Source: Albugo candida | Lineage: Eukaryota > Oomycota > Peronosporomycetes > Albuginales | Direction: 5' to 3' | Assembly: GCA_040437565.1 (NCBI GenBank) | Contig: JBDOQK010000027.1 | Span: 347,696 to 411,695, forward strand | Length of the DNA stretch: 64,000 nucleotides | Shown here: positions 23,121-38,570 of the stretch, one piece after another | Numbering within the stretch: position 1 is the stretch's first letter | How the letters are laid out: every line of letters starts with the position of its first letter | Translations under genes and position numbers: made by a program | Notes under the pieces: model-generated | The model's input: only the letters and a program-made list of their open reading frames with translations | The model's database searches: none | Told to the model about the DNA's origin: nothing

Positions 23121-26100
23121 TTAAACTGCTTGCAATTGAGCTTCATTCTCCTCACACTCTTCATCATCTCGTTCTTCCGTAGGAGTGTCTTGACCAGAGG
23201 ACTGACTACCAAACTCGAATACAGTCTCATCATTTCCATCGCTACTTCTCTTGACCTCGGTGGGAATCTTCCCCTTTAGATACATGTAATCGTCGTATGT
23301 TGCTCTGTACTTTCGATACGTCATTGTAAGCGTCACGAGCATTACAATCACCACCAATCCAACGAGAATAACTGCAAAGTACACGTTTTTGATGGCCTGG
23401 CTATCCAGAACCATCTCATTACAGGTTCTGATTGGAATTGAGGTCTTTTGATCGCCTCCATAACAAGCCAGATCTTTCGAGAATGTGATGGATTGTTTTC
23501 CACCGGAGCAGGGTGTCTTGTACTCGGAGAAGAAGCTGTGTTGGCATATCGGGCAAGCGTAAACGGTCCGCCACATAAGCTTGATATTGCAGACGTCTGT
23601 GTCCATGTCGCCGTCGATTTGGTTGATCGATTCGACTTTTGGGTCACAAACAAAATCAATTGTTGTACTGATACGCTTGTCGCCATCTTGTTCATCGTTG
23701 CATTTTGATCCATTTGTATAGCGAAGTGTCAGACCGCTTCCATTTCCCTTCGGTTCAATGCTCATTACACTACCACCGTTCCATGCATTTAGTTGCTAAA
23801 TACAGCAAGAGGTCAGATGCATCAGAAGCGAGATACAAGCAAATGATGGCATTTAGCTTACCGGAGGTACTTGACACTCTACCCGCCCAAAACGTCTCGA
23901 GTTTAGCAGGAAAGAACCCCCAAGATCCCTCGCGTTGACAATTTCGAAAAAAATCAGATGCGGACGGGCAAGATCCAGATCCGTGTCGTCTTGTAGAATC
24001 TGTCCAGGTACATTTTTTGCCCAGGAATTCCCAATAAGGCGGAAGAGGCCGGTGACCATCCAGTACATGGGTGATAGCTTATAGACAATCTTTGGATTCA
24101 CAAACCCCAACGTGGTATTCAATGAGTTTGCAGCGTCAAAGACATCTTCCGTCACAGATTGGTCGATATCATCAAAATTGTCTTCGCGCGAGCTCTGATT
24201 TCCGGCGACGAGTGATTGTAAGAGTGAGAGATTGTACATGATTTTAGGCATATCGGGTGCAACAAGAACGCTTGGGGCTGAACAGAATGCCGACCCTGGT
24301 TCACTGTGCGTGTTGCTTCCACATGGAAAACAAGTACCAGAGCCGGGTTTTGAATACGTATTGGCTGGACAAATAGCACAATTGGAACGGCTCAAAGAAT
24401 CAGAGTATGTTCCGGCAGGACAAAGACGACACTGAGAAATTGAAGTCGTTTCATCGCGGTACGATTCTGTACCTGTTGGACAAGCAGTGCATGCCATGGC
24501 ACCACCTTCTTGAGTCCCATAAAAGCCGAAATACAAGAATTTAGCTTTGACGCTTTTAACTGCTTCATTAGAAAGACCGTATAGAATGAAACTGATCTCC
24601 ACTTCGGTGCTCTCTGACGCATAAATTGGTATGAATTCAGTGAAAACGCCATTTTCATGCCCATGCTCAAATGCAAAGCTCATTGCGGTGAGCGGCTTCG
24701 TTCCAGTTGATTCTATAGCTTTTTTCGAACCATCAGTAAAGTTTGTAGTCGAAATCGTGCTTTTCTCGATCGTCTTCTTATACTTCAGCGTGATTTCCGC
24801 TTCCAGCCAGACCGTTTTCTCCTCTCCTGTCGGTATGTTTTGTAATTCATAAGTGACATTAACCTGACCAGGATACGTGAACTGTGCGCTTGCCCGAAGC
24901 TCGAATCGAACTCGCGCATCGCTTTTAAATGTCTTGATTTTTTTGGCAGTAGGAACCAACAATAATCCATCTTTGGTCAGTTTCCATCCATTTTGAATAG
25001 CAAAATTCTGATCGATAATTGTGGGCCACTCGCTCCATGCGCCGAATGTGCCTGACCCAAATTCTTGTTGATGAACCACAACTCGTCCATTGTCACAATT
25101 TTGGCACGACAAAACTCCTTTTTGATCCATGCTCAGATATTTTCCAGCCTCGCACGTTTCGCAAATATCCTTTTTCGAGTAATAGTATCCTGAATTGCAA
25201 GATGTGCAAGTCAGATCTTTGACTGGCGGTGGTAGGGAAATGGATTCGGTCAACTCCGGTTTGCATGTTGCGGGTTCGCTCCATTTATATGTGATAGTGT
25301 GGGTTCCTTGCGAGCAGTTTGAGAATGACTCCACCAAATCTTCTGTCGTGCAGGCATTCAATCGAATGCAGGAAGTATTCCCAATCGACCCTTTTGGAGC
25401 AACTGTGTTTTCCGGGCACGAATAACACTTGAAGTCTAGCTCACTTTCCGAAATCGGAGCAGCATACTCATTTTCCTTGCAAAATGCACAGATTGTGCCA
25501 CCACTCATTGTGACTCCAGAGCTGCATGGGTGACAACTAACGTCAGAGTATGAAGTTCCCACAAGCTCGATCACCTTGATATCAGCTTTATCGGCTCCCA
25601 CATCATTCGCAAAATCTTTGGTGTATTCCCATGTGAACGTATGTGATCCAGCAGCGACATCGTGAGTGACTTCAACCCATCCATTTGTCTCTGAGACAAG
25701 CTTGCCTTGGCTAGTGTCATCAATCACAAATACGAGTCCATCATAAGGCTTCTCTGCATCGACCCGATATTGAAATGTGATGGATCCATTCCGCACGTAT
25801 GTCGCTGTAATTCGAAGCGTTGAAAACAATCTCGAAGCTCCATACGTTTCGAGAACTTCACTGTTGTTCCCCGATGATATCATCGTTCCATCTTCGGATG
25901 GCTGCCAAGCTTTACAACTGTGCTCCCAATCACCCGAAAAGAACGAGCGGAACGAGCACTCGGTNNNNNNNNNNNNNNNNNNNNNNNNNNNNNNNNNNNN
26001 NNNNNNNNNNNNNNNNNNNNNNNNNNNNNNNNNNNNNNNNNNNNNNNNNNNNNNNNNNNNNNNNTGTCATCAATCACAAATACGAGTCCATCATAAGGCT

Positions 26101-26806
26101 TCTCTGCATCGACCCGATATTGAAATGTGATGGATCCATTCCGCACGTATGTCGCTGTAATTCGAAGCGTTGAAAACAATCTCGAAGCTCCATACGTTTC
26201 GAGAACTTCACTGTTGTTCCCCGATGATATCATCGTTCCATCTTCGGATGGCTGCCAAGCTTTACAACTGTGCTCCCAATCACCCGAAAAGAACGAGCGG
26301 AACGAGCACTCGGTTGTGACTTGTATCGGAAGTGGGTCTCGCCATGCGTTTGTCGCTTTAGAATACAATATCCCGCCGCCCAGAGAGTATTTCCCTTCTT
26401 CGCATTTGATGCATTCGGACGATGGTTTGTCACTTGAAGTGCTGCAAACAGTCGATCAAATATTTAAAAAGGAAACTCATTGCCGCAACTTACTTGACGT
26501 CCAGGAAATACCCTTTTTCACACGTAACATCGCAGCGAAGATTATGAATCGGTGCTAATGAAAGGAATTCGTCAGATTACAAATTATGGAAATATGTGTA
26601 TGTGCAGGAGGCTTACGTTTGTACAGCACCGACGCCGCCGTAGCAGCGCTACAGTTGAGGGCTTCGTCGGTGTAAAAATAAAGCGATCGTTCATTGTTCA
26701 CGCACTCACTGTAGGCATACTTTACCACTGGCGTGGTGGTCGCTTGCGAAGAGATCGCCACGACAGCCAAAGCGCCGATGTTAATTAAAGCGGTCTGCAT
26801 GTACAT
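23121..26806 (-). CDS. ELAPOR/KIAA1324-like cysteine-rich receptor, 4 exons
   Basis: Exons 26806-26617, 26554-26494, 26441-23862 (collapsing the copy at 26064-25715), 23795-23121; the collapsed model closes at 1,051 aa, near the ~1,013 aa of human ELAPOR1. A signal peptide (MYMQTALINIGALAVVAISS) begins a luminal region with repeated Cys-rich modules (CIKCEEGKYSLGGG, CRLCPAGTYS, CAICPANTYSKPGSGTC) of the TNFR/ephrin-receptor-like type. The third intron joins VECQVPP to QLNAWNGGSV, rebuilding a mannose-6-phosphate-receptor-homology-like segment. A single TM helix (about NVYFAVILVGLVVIVMLV) and an acidic ~70-residue cytosolic tail with a Tyr-rich start follow. The animal family works in endosome/lysosome and trans-Golgi trafficking; a sorting-receptor role here is inference. 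The last exon is not a separate gene. Confidence 0.9.
25715..26314. repeat. Assembly gap 25965-26064 flanked by a 250-bp exact copy
   Basis: Bases 25715-25964 reappear at 26065-26314. Copy plus gap is 350 bp and breaks the ELAPOR-like frame; joining 26065 to 25714 restores it. Confidence 0.93.
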
Positions 26807-27032
26807 GAGATAAACGATGCTATCAATTCTTCTCCCTCAATATATGTGGTAGCCGGAATTTTACAGAATAATGTTTACAAGGGAGGTAGCAGAGTATCGA
26901 ATCGAAAGGGTAAATGACAATTACAAACACGTGGACATGTATACATAGTCAGCAAATAGCGTATAATCACTGCGAATGCGTAATGCTTTGCGCTTTTGTA
27001 TGTATTTATAAGCTTTCTTATGTGGCAGCTTA

Positions 27033-30598
<3,566 letters not shown>

Positions 30599-30734
30599 GA
30601 CGTCTCCTGCGGCGAACGGATGGCGTTGATTCGTTAGTTATCAGAACATGCAGAAAATGTCGTATATTATTGGTTTAAAATGCAACAGTCTTCTTCTTCG
30701 CGATGATCGAATTTTCCTTTGCATCGATCTGTTC

Positions 30735-31047
30735 TTATTTGGTAGCAGCAATATATAAAACTTGAAGACAAAGAAACATCAGTACCACATTTGCGATTGT
30801 TTCACAGCAGTAGAGTAGAAATACCATTATTTCCACGAATAAAACAATCTCCATACTGTGCTTTCAGCTGACCATTAATGTACTCTTGCGTCTGTTCCAT
30901 CGCTATATTCATAAATCCATCCAAACACGCAAGCACGCCACGGTACTCTGATCCGTTGTTCAGCTTTACATCAACGGGACGACCGAGGACATTCTTCAAG
31001 AAATCAGACGGTGTCTTCTTTTCCGAGTTCCCTTCACTGTTTTCCAT
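30735..31047 (-). CDS. LSM6: U6 snRNA-associated Sm-like protein LSm6, 2 exons
   Basis: Exons 31047-30825 and 30760-30735 give 82 aa. The Sm1 and Sm2 signatures are clear: TPSDFLKNVLGRPVDVKL, YRGVLACLDGFMNIAM and QYGDCFIRGNN. Reading straight through the intron gives an odd GISTLLL ending, whereas splicing to the 26-nt last exon gives NNVLYIAATK, matching the family C-terminus. LSm6 is part of the LSm2-8 ring on U6 snRNA (nuclear splicing) and LSm1-7 (cytoplasmic mRNA decay). Its ATG is only 63 bp from the ATG of the divergent DDX42 gene. Confidence 0.95.
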
Positions 31048-31110
31048 TATATAAACGGAATCGATTCGCAGTAACTTAACACAGTCACATGTTATAAACC
31101 ATCTAACGCA
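31048..31110. promoter_or_regulatory. 63-bp divergent promoter between LSM6 and DDX42
   Basis: The start codons of two splicing-related genes on opposite strands are separated by 63 bp. The stretch includes TATATAAAC next to LSM6 and TTATAAACC nearer DDX42, both AT-rich and TATA-like. A shared bidirectional promoter is inferred from spacing alone. Confidence 0.5.
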
Positions 31111-33360
31111 ATGAGCCTCGACGAAGCTTATCTTCTTGCTAAACGGCGAAAAGCGCGTGGTATTCCATCATACTTCGATGAGGATGAGGAAGAAGATCTA
31201 CTGGACAACACAGAAGACTCGTATAAAGATGAAAAGGAACAAAACGACGAAGTAGACCCACTGGATGCATTCATGGTCGACATTGATGCTCAGGTCACAC
31301 AGCAAGCGAACACAATTTCATCCATCGCAAAGGTACATACGGCGACAAAGAATAGTGATATTACTTCGAAATCTGACTTTTGTATCCTTTACATAGCCTC
31401 AGGTTTTGGATGAGGAAGAAAAAGAGCATGAAAACTACGTCGTAGAAGCGTATCATGTAAGCGAGTAGATGGAGTCCATCATTGGAATTATTGTGATATC
31501 GTTCGAATTGTACAGAATAGAGAAAAAATGCATTATCACGACGATAAGCAAGCACAAGACTCGGATGAAGAAGTGTATGCTGCTGCCAAGGCCATCGACA
31601 GCAAAAGCACAGCCTTCGAAGAAGATATCAGCAATTTCAGACTACAAATGGAAGTCTTGCAGGCGTTAGATCATACGAAAATTGAATATGAATCTTTTGA
31701 GAAAAGCTTTTACACACCGGCTGATGAAGTCGCCTCCATGTCGATACAACAAGTGAAAACGCTACGAAATGAGCTACAACTCCAAGTAGAGGGAGACCAA
31801 GTACCAAATCCGATTCAATCCTTCATGCAGCTCAAGCTTGATCGAAAAATGCTCAATTTGTTGATGAAATTGGGACTTGAAGCACCTACAGCTATCCAGG
31901 CACAAACGTTTCCAGTCGCGTTATCTGGTCGTGATATGATTGGAATTGCTAAAACCGGATCAGGGAAAACGCTGGCTTTCACGATACCAATGATATGGCA
32001 TGTTATGGATCAAAGAGAGCTGTCGAAAGGCGAAGGACCGATTGCAATTGTCATTTCTCCAACACGAGAACTCGCTCATCAGATTTATACACAAGTGAAA
32101 ATGTTTACCAAACTCTATGGTGCTGAATGTGTTGCAGTGTATGGTGGCGTAGGCAAGTGGGAGCAAGTACAAGCTCTACGCAAAGGCGCCGAAGTACTGA
32201 TTGCGACCCCCGGACGTCTGATTGAGTTGATACGGAAAAAGACAATTCGAACGAATCGTGTGACATTCGTCGTACTTGATGAAGCAGATCGAATGTTTGA
32301 ATTAGGCTTCGAGTCCCAGCTCCGCAGCATGCTAGGCCAACTTCGACCAGATCGACAAAGCCTGTTATTCTCTGCCACTTTCCGTCCTCGAATTGAGCAA
32401 TTGGCACGTGCGATTTTGACCAAACCGATCAAAGTCACTGTTGGAAAAGCTGGACAAGCGAATGAAGTGATCTCACAGATTCCAATTGTTTTGTTGAATC
32501 ATGGGAAAAAATGGGAATGGCTGATGAAACATCTCGAAGGAATCGTTGCTCAAGGCCGAGTTTTGATATTTGCCAACAGTAAAGTCGGCTGTGAGGAACT
32601 GAGTAAGAATTTGGACGCAATGCACTATCGATGTTGTCTTCTGCACGGAGACAAAAGTCAATACGACCGATCAAGCGCGTTGGCCGATTTTAAAAGCGGA
32701 AAGTGTTCCGTAATGGTCGCAACGGATGTGGCTGCGCGTGGACTCGACATTCGGGACGTGAAAACAGTGGTCAACTACGACGTGGCCAAAAACATTGATA
32801 TTCATGTGCATCGAATTGGCCGAACTGGTCGCATGGGAGTGGATGGGTTCGAGCCTGGCGTTGCATACACATTGATTACGCACAAAGAAATGCAGTTTGC
32901 GGGACAATTAGTTTGTAATATGGATACTGCAGGTCAGCCAGTGTCGGCTGAATTGCTCGCCATCGCTGAGCGTGATCCAGGCTTTAACAGAGGGAAAAGG
33001 AAGCGTTTACCTTCTTCAGAGAGATCGAGGTGTCATGAAGATGACGGCGACGGCGACGGTGAAGATCGACAAGAAATGGAGCGGTGGACAGCAAATCGAC
33101 GCAAGACTGTGGCTGACAGACGTAAAGGTCTTGGTTTTCATTCTGCAGGAGGCAATGGCAACAGCTCTTCCTCACGTCCTGGTTTGCTGTACTCTTCATT
33201 TGTCAAAGCATCCACTACAGCCACTCTACGAGCTGCAGGCGACGAGTCAACAGGAAGCAACGAGACAGCGCACAAATCAAATGGCTCCCAGCAAAGTGAG
33301 TTGAATAAACGATCGACAGACAATGCAAAGCCCACCTCACGACGCTCTAGATTCTGCTAA
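31111..33360 (+). CDS. DDX42: DEAD-box RNA helicase DDX42, 3 exons
   Basis: Exons 31111-31332, 31403-31456, 31516-33360; 706 aa. The N-terminus has the DDX42/PRP5-type acidic stretch and DPLDAFM motif. Core motifs are complete: Q motif (PTAIQAQ), I (AKTGSGKT), Ia (PTRELA), Ib (TPGR), II (DEAD), III (SAT), IV (LIFANS), V (ATDVAARGLDI), VI (HRIGRTGR). The closest remembered relative is human DDX42, an SF3b-associated splicing helicase and RNA chaperone. The C-terminal ~170 residues are low complexity: acidic DGDGDGED, then Ser/Asn/Gly/Arg-rich, ending in RRSRF. Nuclear location is expected from the family. Confidence 0.95.
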
Positions 33361-33610
33361 GGCGGTGAGATGCTTTCTAATAAAAAGGTCAGAAGCCGAC
33401 CTCGTCACTTCAGCCCGGCCTTCAGGTCGCTCTAACGGTAAAAGTCTTCGACGTTCGTAGCACTGATAACTCCATTACATATCAAATCATCGGCGTTCTT
33501 GAACCATTTTTTGTCTGCTTCTTCGATCAGGTTGCACTGAACACATATGTCTTATATTGCATTTATTACAACAATGCAGACATTTACAGCTTGACCATAC
33601 AACATTGACT

Positions 33611-36208
33611 CTACGTGGTCTGATCATCGTCATCGTGATCGATCGTTGCTTCACGCGTTTCCACGACTAGATCATCTGTGTCAATGGAGTCGGAGTGCCC
33701 ATCTTCAAGGCATACTTCCTGCGGAATCTCCCTCTCAACGTCTTCTACATCTACGTCGTTGTTTGCCATATCTTCGACCTCGTGGACACTACTGTCATCG
33801 TCGCTAATCTCAGTTGGAATTGGTATATTGTACATCTCGGGCTGGAACTGATCAAAAGCGGCCGAAAAGGTTGCATTATGCTCAAATCTTGCCCAATGAT
33901 CCGTATCACTTGGAGCCGCCCATTCTGTCGCGTCGTTATGCACCGCCGAAGAAGTTTGAAGGTTCGAATTGGCGCTTTGTGCTGCGTAATTTGTAAAGCA
34001 ATGGTCGTCTTCATCTTCATCGCTGCTACTGCTGTCGTCCACAGACGGAGGTATTATCAATGTCGCGCTTGTTCCGTTATAATCGTACTCATTCTCGAGT
34101 GTAGTGGAACCCGGTATGTACTCAGCCTGCCCGAGCATTTCCGTGAATTCCTCGTTCAGACAGTCTTGATGAAATTCCTCTAAAGCATTCAGCCCTTGTC
34201 CAATGAAAGCAACACCACCACCTAACGGATGGCGATCCTGCTCAATCTTTGCAAGAAGATGTTCTTGCACGAACGCATCCCATCTTACCCAAGAATCCTG
34301 GTCTTCTTTGAGCATCTCTAAAATGACTTGAGCACGAGATCTTTCTTTCTCCTCGGCACACTCATCCTCGCTCTCATATGTCAGTGATACGATGACCTGG
34401 CAGATGCGAGTTAGATGTCCCATGTAGCCGAAGGAAAACACACGAGTTTTATCCTCCAAGTGTCTCTGATTCTGTTCAAATGCTTCCAGCACACGTGGTA
34501 AAAGCCGAGCGTCCTTAATGAGAGAAGAGAGTAATTCTGTACTGGCGCTTTCCAATATACCAACGACGATGCTTTCTACTTCTGCGTGTAAGAAAGTCAC
34601 AGACTCGAACTGGAAAAATAGATCTAAACAAGTCCCAGCTACATTCTGGACGTCCAATTAGTCATTTTCAACGGAATGTAAGGGCAAAGCATTGTATACC
34701 TCTCGAGATAGGGCAGCATCAACTTGATAATACTTTGAGTGCAGCAAATACACAATCAAATTCACTAGTTTGATTCTGTGGAGTCCAAGTCGAGGAACCA
34801 GTTGATGTTGTTGGTTCCATACAAAACCTGCGTCAAAGTGCTCGCCACGTAATGTGGCTGTGATATGAGATAAACGAGATAACGTCAATGTGACTACGGC
34901 AGGTGAGTCGTCTGTGGCAATATACTGCGAGTTGGCATGACGCGATAGTAATACATCGAGAACTGAGAGTGCTGCTGTCACTGCAGAGCCCGCAGATTTC
35001 GAGATAGGCTTCTCTGGTATCGCGATATCAACAATTCGCTCGACTATTTCCTTGCATTCGAGGTACTTGAGCAAAATACTCTGAGCCTGTCTAGATTCAG
35101 CTGCAGTTGGTGATGACGCCGGATTCTGCTCTATACGTCTATCGCAATGGATGATGTCGATCATGATATCTGAAGTATGTTTATGCATGTCACTGATGAT
35201 TGCTTCTTCACCTTCTTCTGCTACCATCAGATTTGTTACCAGTAAATCAATAACGTGTGTATCTTGATGCCAAACAAGAGTCTTTGACATCGATGAAGAT
35301 GCCGCAACGCCGCCTTTATCGTCTTCGATTCCTTCCCACGGATCTCGAGGTCCCGCCATTGACATTCCAGCAAACTCCATTGCATCTTCCATCAATTCTA
35401 CCAACAAAATATTCGGTCAGATTTCGATCAGCTGGTAATACAGTATCGGTAACGTTACCCATAGGGTAAGGCTGCAGCATTCGTTTGAAAAGCTCTGCAA
35501 TAGAAAAGCACCCTACATGCTGATTGAAAGCATGTAGTAGCTTGTCAGCATTGTTGTTGATGTAATCTGTCATCTTCTGCGATTTACGTGCCATTAATAT
35601 GGTAGTCACCTACACAAGTACGACTGTTATTGATCTCTCCGCGCTGATTGCCCTTATGAACGCCCACTTTTTCAAAGTATCCGGCCAGACGTGCATCTAA
35701 CGCTCCTGGAGGGTCCAGGAAGCTGAAAAGGGATTCAATGAGTTGATCATCTCCAGTTGTGACAATTGTCGTTAAAATGGATTCGACATCGCAACAAATT
35801 ACTTCGCAGCTCATGTATGGATACTTGAAAGTACGCAGAACATCACTTGAATCACTCGGACTTGTTGAAATGTATTTTATCATTTCACGAACAGACTCCT
35901 CACGCGAAAGACTAACAAAAACCAAGTCTTAATGCGTTTGTGAGCTCTGACTTTGTGTGAACATTACAAATCGATGAGAAGCTGATTTCGCGCTTTGACC
36001 TCTTGCAGTAAATCGTCTTCCTGGAGCACTTGTTGCAATGTGAATTCTTCTCTCTCCAAAAGCTCATTAAGAGGACTAAAGCGTACGAACGTCACAAAGC
36101 GATCATTAACGATAGAAGCAGATGAGTAGAGTACCTCGACACGTCAAATAATGAGTTTGCATTCGACCAAACGCTCATATCATCAGAAAGCGCTGCGAAA
36201 AAAGACAT
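33611..36208 (-). CDS. SAPS-domain protein (PP6/Sit4 phosphatase regulatory subunit), 6 exons
   Basis: Exons 36208-36135, 36075-35968, 35911-35668, 35609-35459, 35397-34700, 34645-33611; 769 aa with consistent phases. The N-terminus matches the SAPS family: ELLEREEFTLQQVLQEDDLL, RTFKYPYMSCEVICCDV, then the helical repeats (LDPPGALDARLAGYFEKV) and CLDLFFQFESVTFLHAEVE. SAPS proteins (yeast SAP155/185/190, animal PPP6R1-3) bind the Sit4/PP6 catalytic subunit and give it substrate specificity in cell cycle and growth signalling. The C-terminal ~200 residues are acidic and Asp/Ser-rich (DDSSSSDEDEDD), typical of the family tail. Converges with DDX42 across 250 bp in which I see no gene. Confidence 0.93.
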
Positions 36209-36553
36209 TTTATAGTGTGTAGTTGAGCTGCTTGCAATAGCACTTTGTCAGTCAAAATCTTCGCTTCTCAAGTGACTGGCAGTGCAGCTAGCTTGATTAT
36301 CGAGAAATTAACAATGATATGAATGGATGTAGCAAAATTTAGTATCGAATCTTCAAAACTCAATACGATTCAGGCGCTGTAGCGACAAGATGCAACCGAT
36401 AATCGCTTTGGTTTCCTTCTTTGTTGTCTGGACGATACAAAGGAATGCGGTGAAGTGGGTCACACTCAACTCGGTTGATGGTGTAGACTTTGCACATCAA
36501 CTTTGTGATGTAAAAACACTATTATTTACCGCTTTCTGCCAACCGAATCATTT
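36209..36553. other. Divergent intergenic region, 345 bp
   Basis: Separates the SAPS start from the EEF1E1-like start; should hold both promoters. Nothing else recognised. Confidence 0.5.
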
Positions 36554-37108
36554 ATGTCGCTTTCACTCGATCAGTCAGATACGGCAACATATCTGCGCTT
36601 TGTGGCACGTTTTTGCGGTGTAAGCACTAATTCTGCATCATTCGGACCGATTCGTCTTCGTTTGGGGAAAACAGAGACATTTGAATGCAATACAATCATT
36701 CGATTTTTCGCTCGGCAGTCGGAGCGAGAGGCTGAATTGTACGGAAAAGATGCTCTGGAGAAAGCGAGCACGTCCATGTGGCTGGAGAGATCATACAGAT
36801 TGAATAGTGCAACGGAGAAAGAGATCAATGAATTCTTGGAAGAGCTTGATGCATTGCTGGCGTGTAGAACATATTTTGTCGCCGATCGAGTCACACTTGC
36901 AGATGCAGTACTGTTCTATGCCTTGTACCCTCTTGTCAAGAAATACTGTGCTGGAGAAAACAGAAAAGGTAACATTAAAGAAATGGAGGAAAGATATCTG
37001 CACATCATTCGCTGGTTTGATCAGATCCAGCACACGGTCGGTGTTCAGGGCTTTGCATCTAGAGAAGTCATACAATTCAAGCACAAAGCTATTTCATCGC
37101 TAATGTAG
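36554..37108 (+). CDS. GST-C-domain protein like EEF1E1/AIMP3
   Basis: Single exon, 184 aa, starting MSLSLDQSDTATYLRF. The C-terminal half has the GST-C helical pattern with the tell-tale RVTLADAVLFYALYPLV followed by ERYLHIIRWFDQIQH, very close in order and spacing to human EEF1E1/p18 (174 aa) and to the GST-like appendages of glutamyl- and methionyl-tRNA synthetases. These modules assemble multi-synthetase complexes or bring elongation factor 1. No catalytic GST-N (thioredoxin fold) is obvious; residues 1-60 are divergent. It may be a stand-alone scaffold linking tRNA synthetases in this organism. Confidence 0.78.
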   Translation: MSLSLDQSDTATYLRFVARFCGVSTNSASFGPIRLRLGKTETFECNTIIRFFARQSEREAELYGKDALEKASTSMWLERSYRLNSATEKEINEFLEELDALLACRTYFVADRVTLADAVLFYALYPLVKKYCAGENRKGNIKEMEERYLHIIRWFDQIQHTVGVQGFASREVIQFKHKAISSLM

Positions 37109-37224
37109 TCAAATAATACATCTGCTATACTCTTTCCAGTCATGTCTCCATGTACCTAACTCTCTGCTGATACATGAATTCCTAAATTGAGAACCGTTTC
37201 GGTATCAAAGGGCACGTGGAGGTA

Positions 37225-38481
37225 ATGGCTCAATTTGATCTAGGAAGCGAGCATTTACCCAATTCATTGCACAATGCACACGAGAAAAGTACTTGCGATG
37301 CCTCTAACGATCCCGTTTCTTGTTTGAAACAGATATTGCTCCGCTGGTCCTTCCCAAAGTTCAATGGAACTGGTCCCTCTTCTCGAGGTGGACACTCCGC
37401 TGTCTTAATTGACGAATTTCTTCTACTTTTTGGAGGGCAGTATCTCGGTCCAAATGGAAAGTTTGTGTATTTGAACGACTTGCATTGTTTAAACTTGACG
37501 ATATCGACATGGGAGGCATCAAACGGTCTCAATATTCCGAACGCGCCAGCACCGCGCTACTTCCACTCTGCAACAGTGATGTTCTCTGCTAAATCACAAC
37601 GTCCGACAATGTATCTTTTCGGTGGAAAAGGTGAAGGTAACACTATCCATCGCGACATGTTTTCGTTCGATTTAATTGAACGTAAGTGGACTGAAGTGCA
37701 ATGGACAGGACAGACCCCAAAGGCTCGATTCGGACACAGTGCGTGTGGCATCAAGGATTCCTCCAAGCTATTGATATTTGGTGGCTGGGATGGTAAATTC
37801 TCAATGAATGACGCATGGATTTTTGACACAGTCCATTTAGTGTGGACGTATGTCGAAGCGAGTGGACCGATTCCAAGCCCACGGCAGAATCACTCGATGA
37901 TTGCTGTTCAAAGCACACGCACACTATTACTATTTGGTGGATACACCGTCACGGGAGAAGATCTACCAGCCTTTAATCGTGATGTCTACACTCTCGACAC
38001 TGATACAAATACTTGGTCACGACCTCGACTAACTGGTGAGCCTCCGATTGGAACTTTTGGCCAAACAATTTGTTGTATCGGCGACTATGTCATAACTGTA
38101 GGCGGATGGTACGGCATGGATGACTGTGCTCTATTTACTGGCGATCGACAGGTCAGAGAAATTAAAAAAAATATCAAAATGGACGATGAGGCAATGAACA
38201 GATTGAAACGATCACAAGAAGGTTCAAATGAAAGCGCATCTGACGATGGTCTATCTCACAAAAGACGATTAGAATTGACGCTACGTCAAAAGTGTGATAA
38301 TGTCCGCGCACTGAACATTCCTGCGATGCGATGGCAGCGGGTTACGAGTCGAGGAAAAGCAGTCGGTAATCGATACGGACACTCATGTACAGTTGTAGGA
38401 CCTCATCTCTTCTTCTTTGGAGGATGGGATGGAGCATTTGCATTGAATCAGCTCGTTGTTGCCGAACTTGAATTCAAGTGA
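37225..38481 (+). CDS. Kelch-repeat protein
   Basis: 418 aa from the ATG at 37225. At least five Kelch blades are visible, each with hydrophobic-GG pairs: FLLLFGGQYLG, MYLFGGKGEG, KLLIFGGWDGK, TLLLFGGYTV, VITVGGWYG, FFFGGWDGA, with the typical upstream R-x-x-H-S/A (SRGGHSAV, PRYFHSAT, ARFGHSAC, PRQNHSM, NRYGHSC). A charged insert of about 55 residues (KMDDEAMNRLKRSQEG onward) interrupts the propeller before the last blade. It is a beta-propeller for protein interaction; no second domain such as BTB or phosphatase is present. Function not assigned. Converges with IFT121 over about 90 bp. Confidence 0.88.
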   Translation: MAQFDLGSEHLPNSLHNAHEKSTCDASNDPVSCLKQILLRWSFPKFNGTGPSSRGGHSAVLIDEFLLLFGGQYLGPNGKFVYLNDLHCLNLTISTWEASNGLNIPNAPAPRYFHSATVMFSAKSQRPTMYLFGGKGEGNTIHRDMFSFDLIERKWTEVQWTGQTPKARFGHSACGIKDSSKLLIFGGWDGKFSMNDAWIFDTVHLVWTYVEASGPIPSPRQNHSMIAVQSTRTLLLFGGYTVTGEDLPAFNRDVYTLDTDTNTWSRPRLTGEPPIGTFGQTICCIGDYVITVGGWYGMDDCALFTGDRQVREIKKNIKMDDEAMNRLKRSQEGSNESASDDGLSHKRRLELTLRQKCDNVRALNIPAMRWQRVTSRGKAVGNRYGHSCTVVGPHLFFFGGWDGAFALNQLVVAELEFK

Positions 38482-38570
38482 TAGAATCAAACTGTAGCAC
38501 TGCACGCCACAGCTATTACAGCGTTGTTCTTTTAGTCTCTTGCTTACATTCAGACGATAAACGCTACCAA

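Noticed and set aside
23121-23765. A separate small membrane protein
   Set aside because: A 66-nt intron joins it in phase to the upstream Cys-rich protein, completing the ELAPOR-like architecture.
30802-30834. LSm6 ending in GISTLLL by read-through
   Set aside because: A donor at 30824 and the 26-nt exon at 30760-30735 give the conserved NNVLYI ending instead.
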